Shown here: positions 62,304 to 64,000 of the stretch, piece by piece | Position numbering within the stretch: the stretch's first letter is position 1 | Layout: each line of letters begins with the position of its first letter | NCBI GenBank assembly: GCA_026929865.2 | Contig: CM049404.1 | Location: forward strand, 25,946,001-26,010,000 | DNA length: 64,000 nt | Source: Hyperoplus lanceolatus | Lineage: Eukaryota; Chordata; Actinopteri; Uranoscopiformes; Ammodytidae | Direction of reading: 5' to 3' | The notes under the pieces: generated by a model | Seen by the model: only the letters and a program-made list of their open reading frames with translations | The model's database searches: none | What the model was told of the DNA's origin: nothing | Program-made: the position numbers and the translations under genes

Positions 62304-64000
<1,697 letters not shown>

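Overview
This is vertebrate nuclear DNA, almost certainly from a teleost fish, probably a percomorph. Intron-split host genes encode recognisable vertebrate proteins. The DNA between them is AT-rich and holds very long TG/CA microsatellites, Tc1-like and hAT transposons, small inverted-repeat elements and a tRNA-derived SINE. No prokaryotic gene organisation is present.

Four host protein genes and one tRNA gene can be supported. (1) mbd6-like, minus strand: the first three coding exons lie at 4955-107 and the gene runs off the left edge. They encode the MBD-like N-terminus; a candidate promoter is near 8.9 kb. (2) stac3, plus strand, 12309-16838: 12 coding exons, 330 aa, C1 domain plus two SH3 domains, a muscle excitation-contraction coupling adaptor. 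(3) ppdpf-like, plus strand, 29722-30517: four coding exons, 126 aa, with a TATA box at 28500. (4) nol4l, minus strand, 62252-41022: 11 coding exons, 676 aa, a nuclear protein. It probably has a 3' UTR of about 4.6 kb, so it converges tail to tail on ppdpf. A tRNA-Glu(CTC) gene sits alone at 28024-27953 on the minus strand.

Layout: 0-9 kb mbd6 5' half with a hAT element (1240-2961), a piggyBac-like small element (3762-4382) and a broken Tc1 (5260-6808). 9-12 kb is the spacer before stac3. 12-17 kb is stac3 with a hAT-like element in one intron. 19.6-24.5 kb is a nest: a Tc1-derived palindrome invaded by a young LTR element packed with GC-rich minisatellites. 24.5-28.4 kb holds SINEs and the tRNA; 28.4-30.8 kb ppdpf; 30.8-36.4 kb a gene-poor stretch; 36.4-62.3 kb nol4l with a large first intron full of TG tracts; 62.3-64 kb upstream sequence.

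The most unusual items are the palindrome/LTR/minisatellite nest and the roughly 137-bp TG tract that directly forms the 3' splice region of stac3's second coding exon. The four host genes belong to unrelated pathways (chromatin, muscle calcium release, progenitor proliferation, nuclear regulation) and show no sign of acting as a cluster. Exon models were read by eye from splice signals, reading frame and remembered family sequences. No alignment or database search was run.
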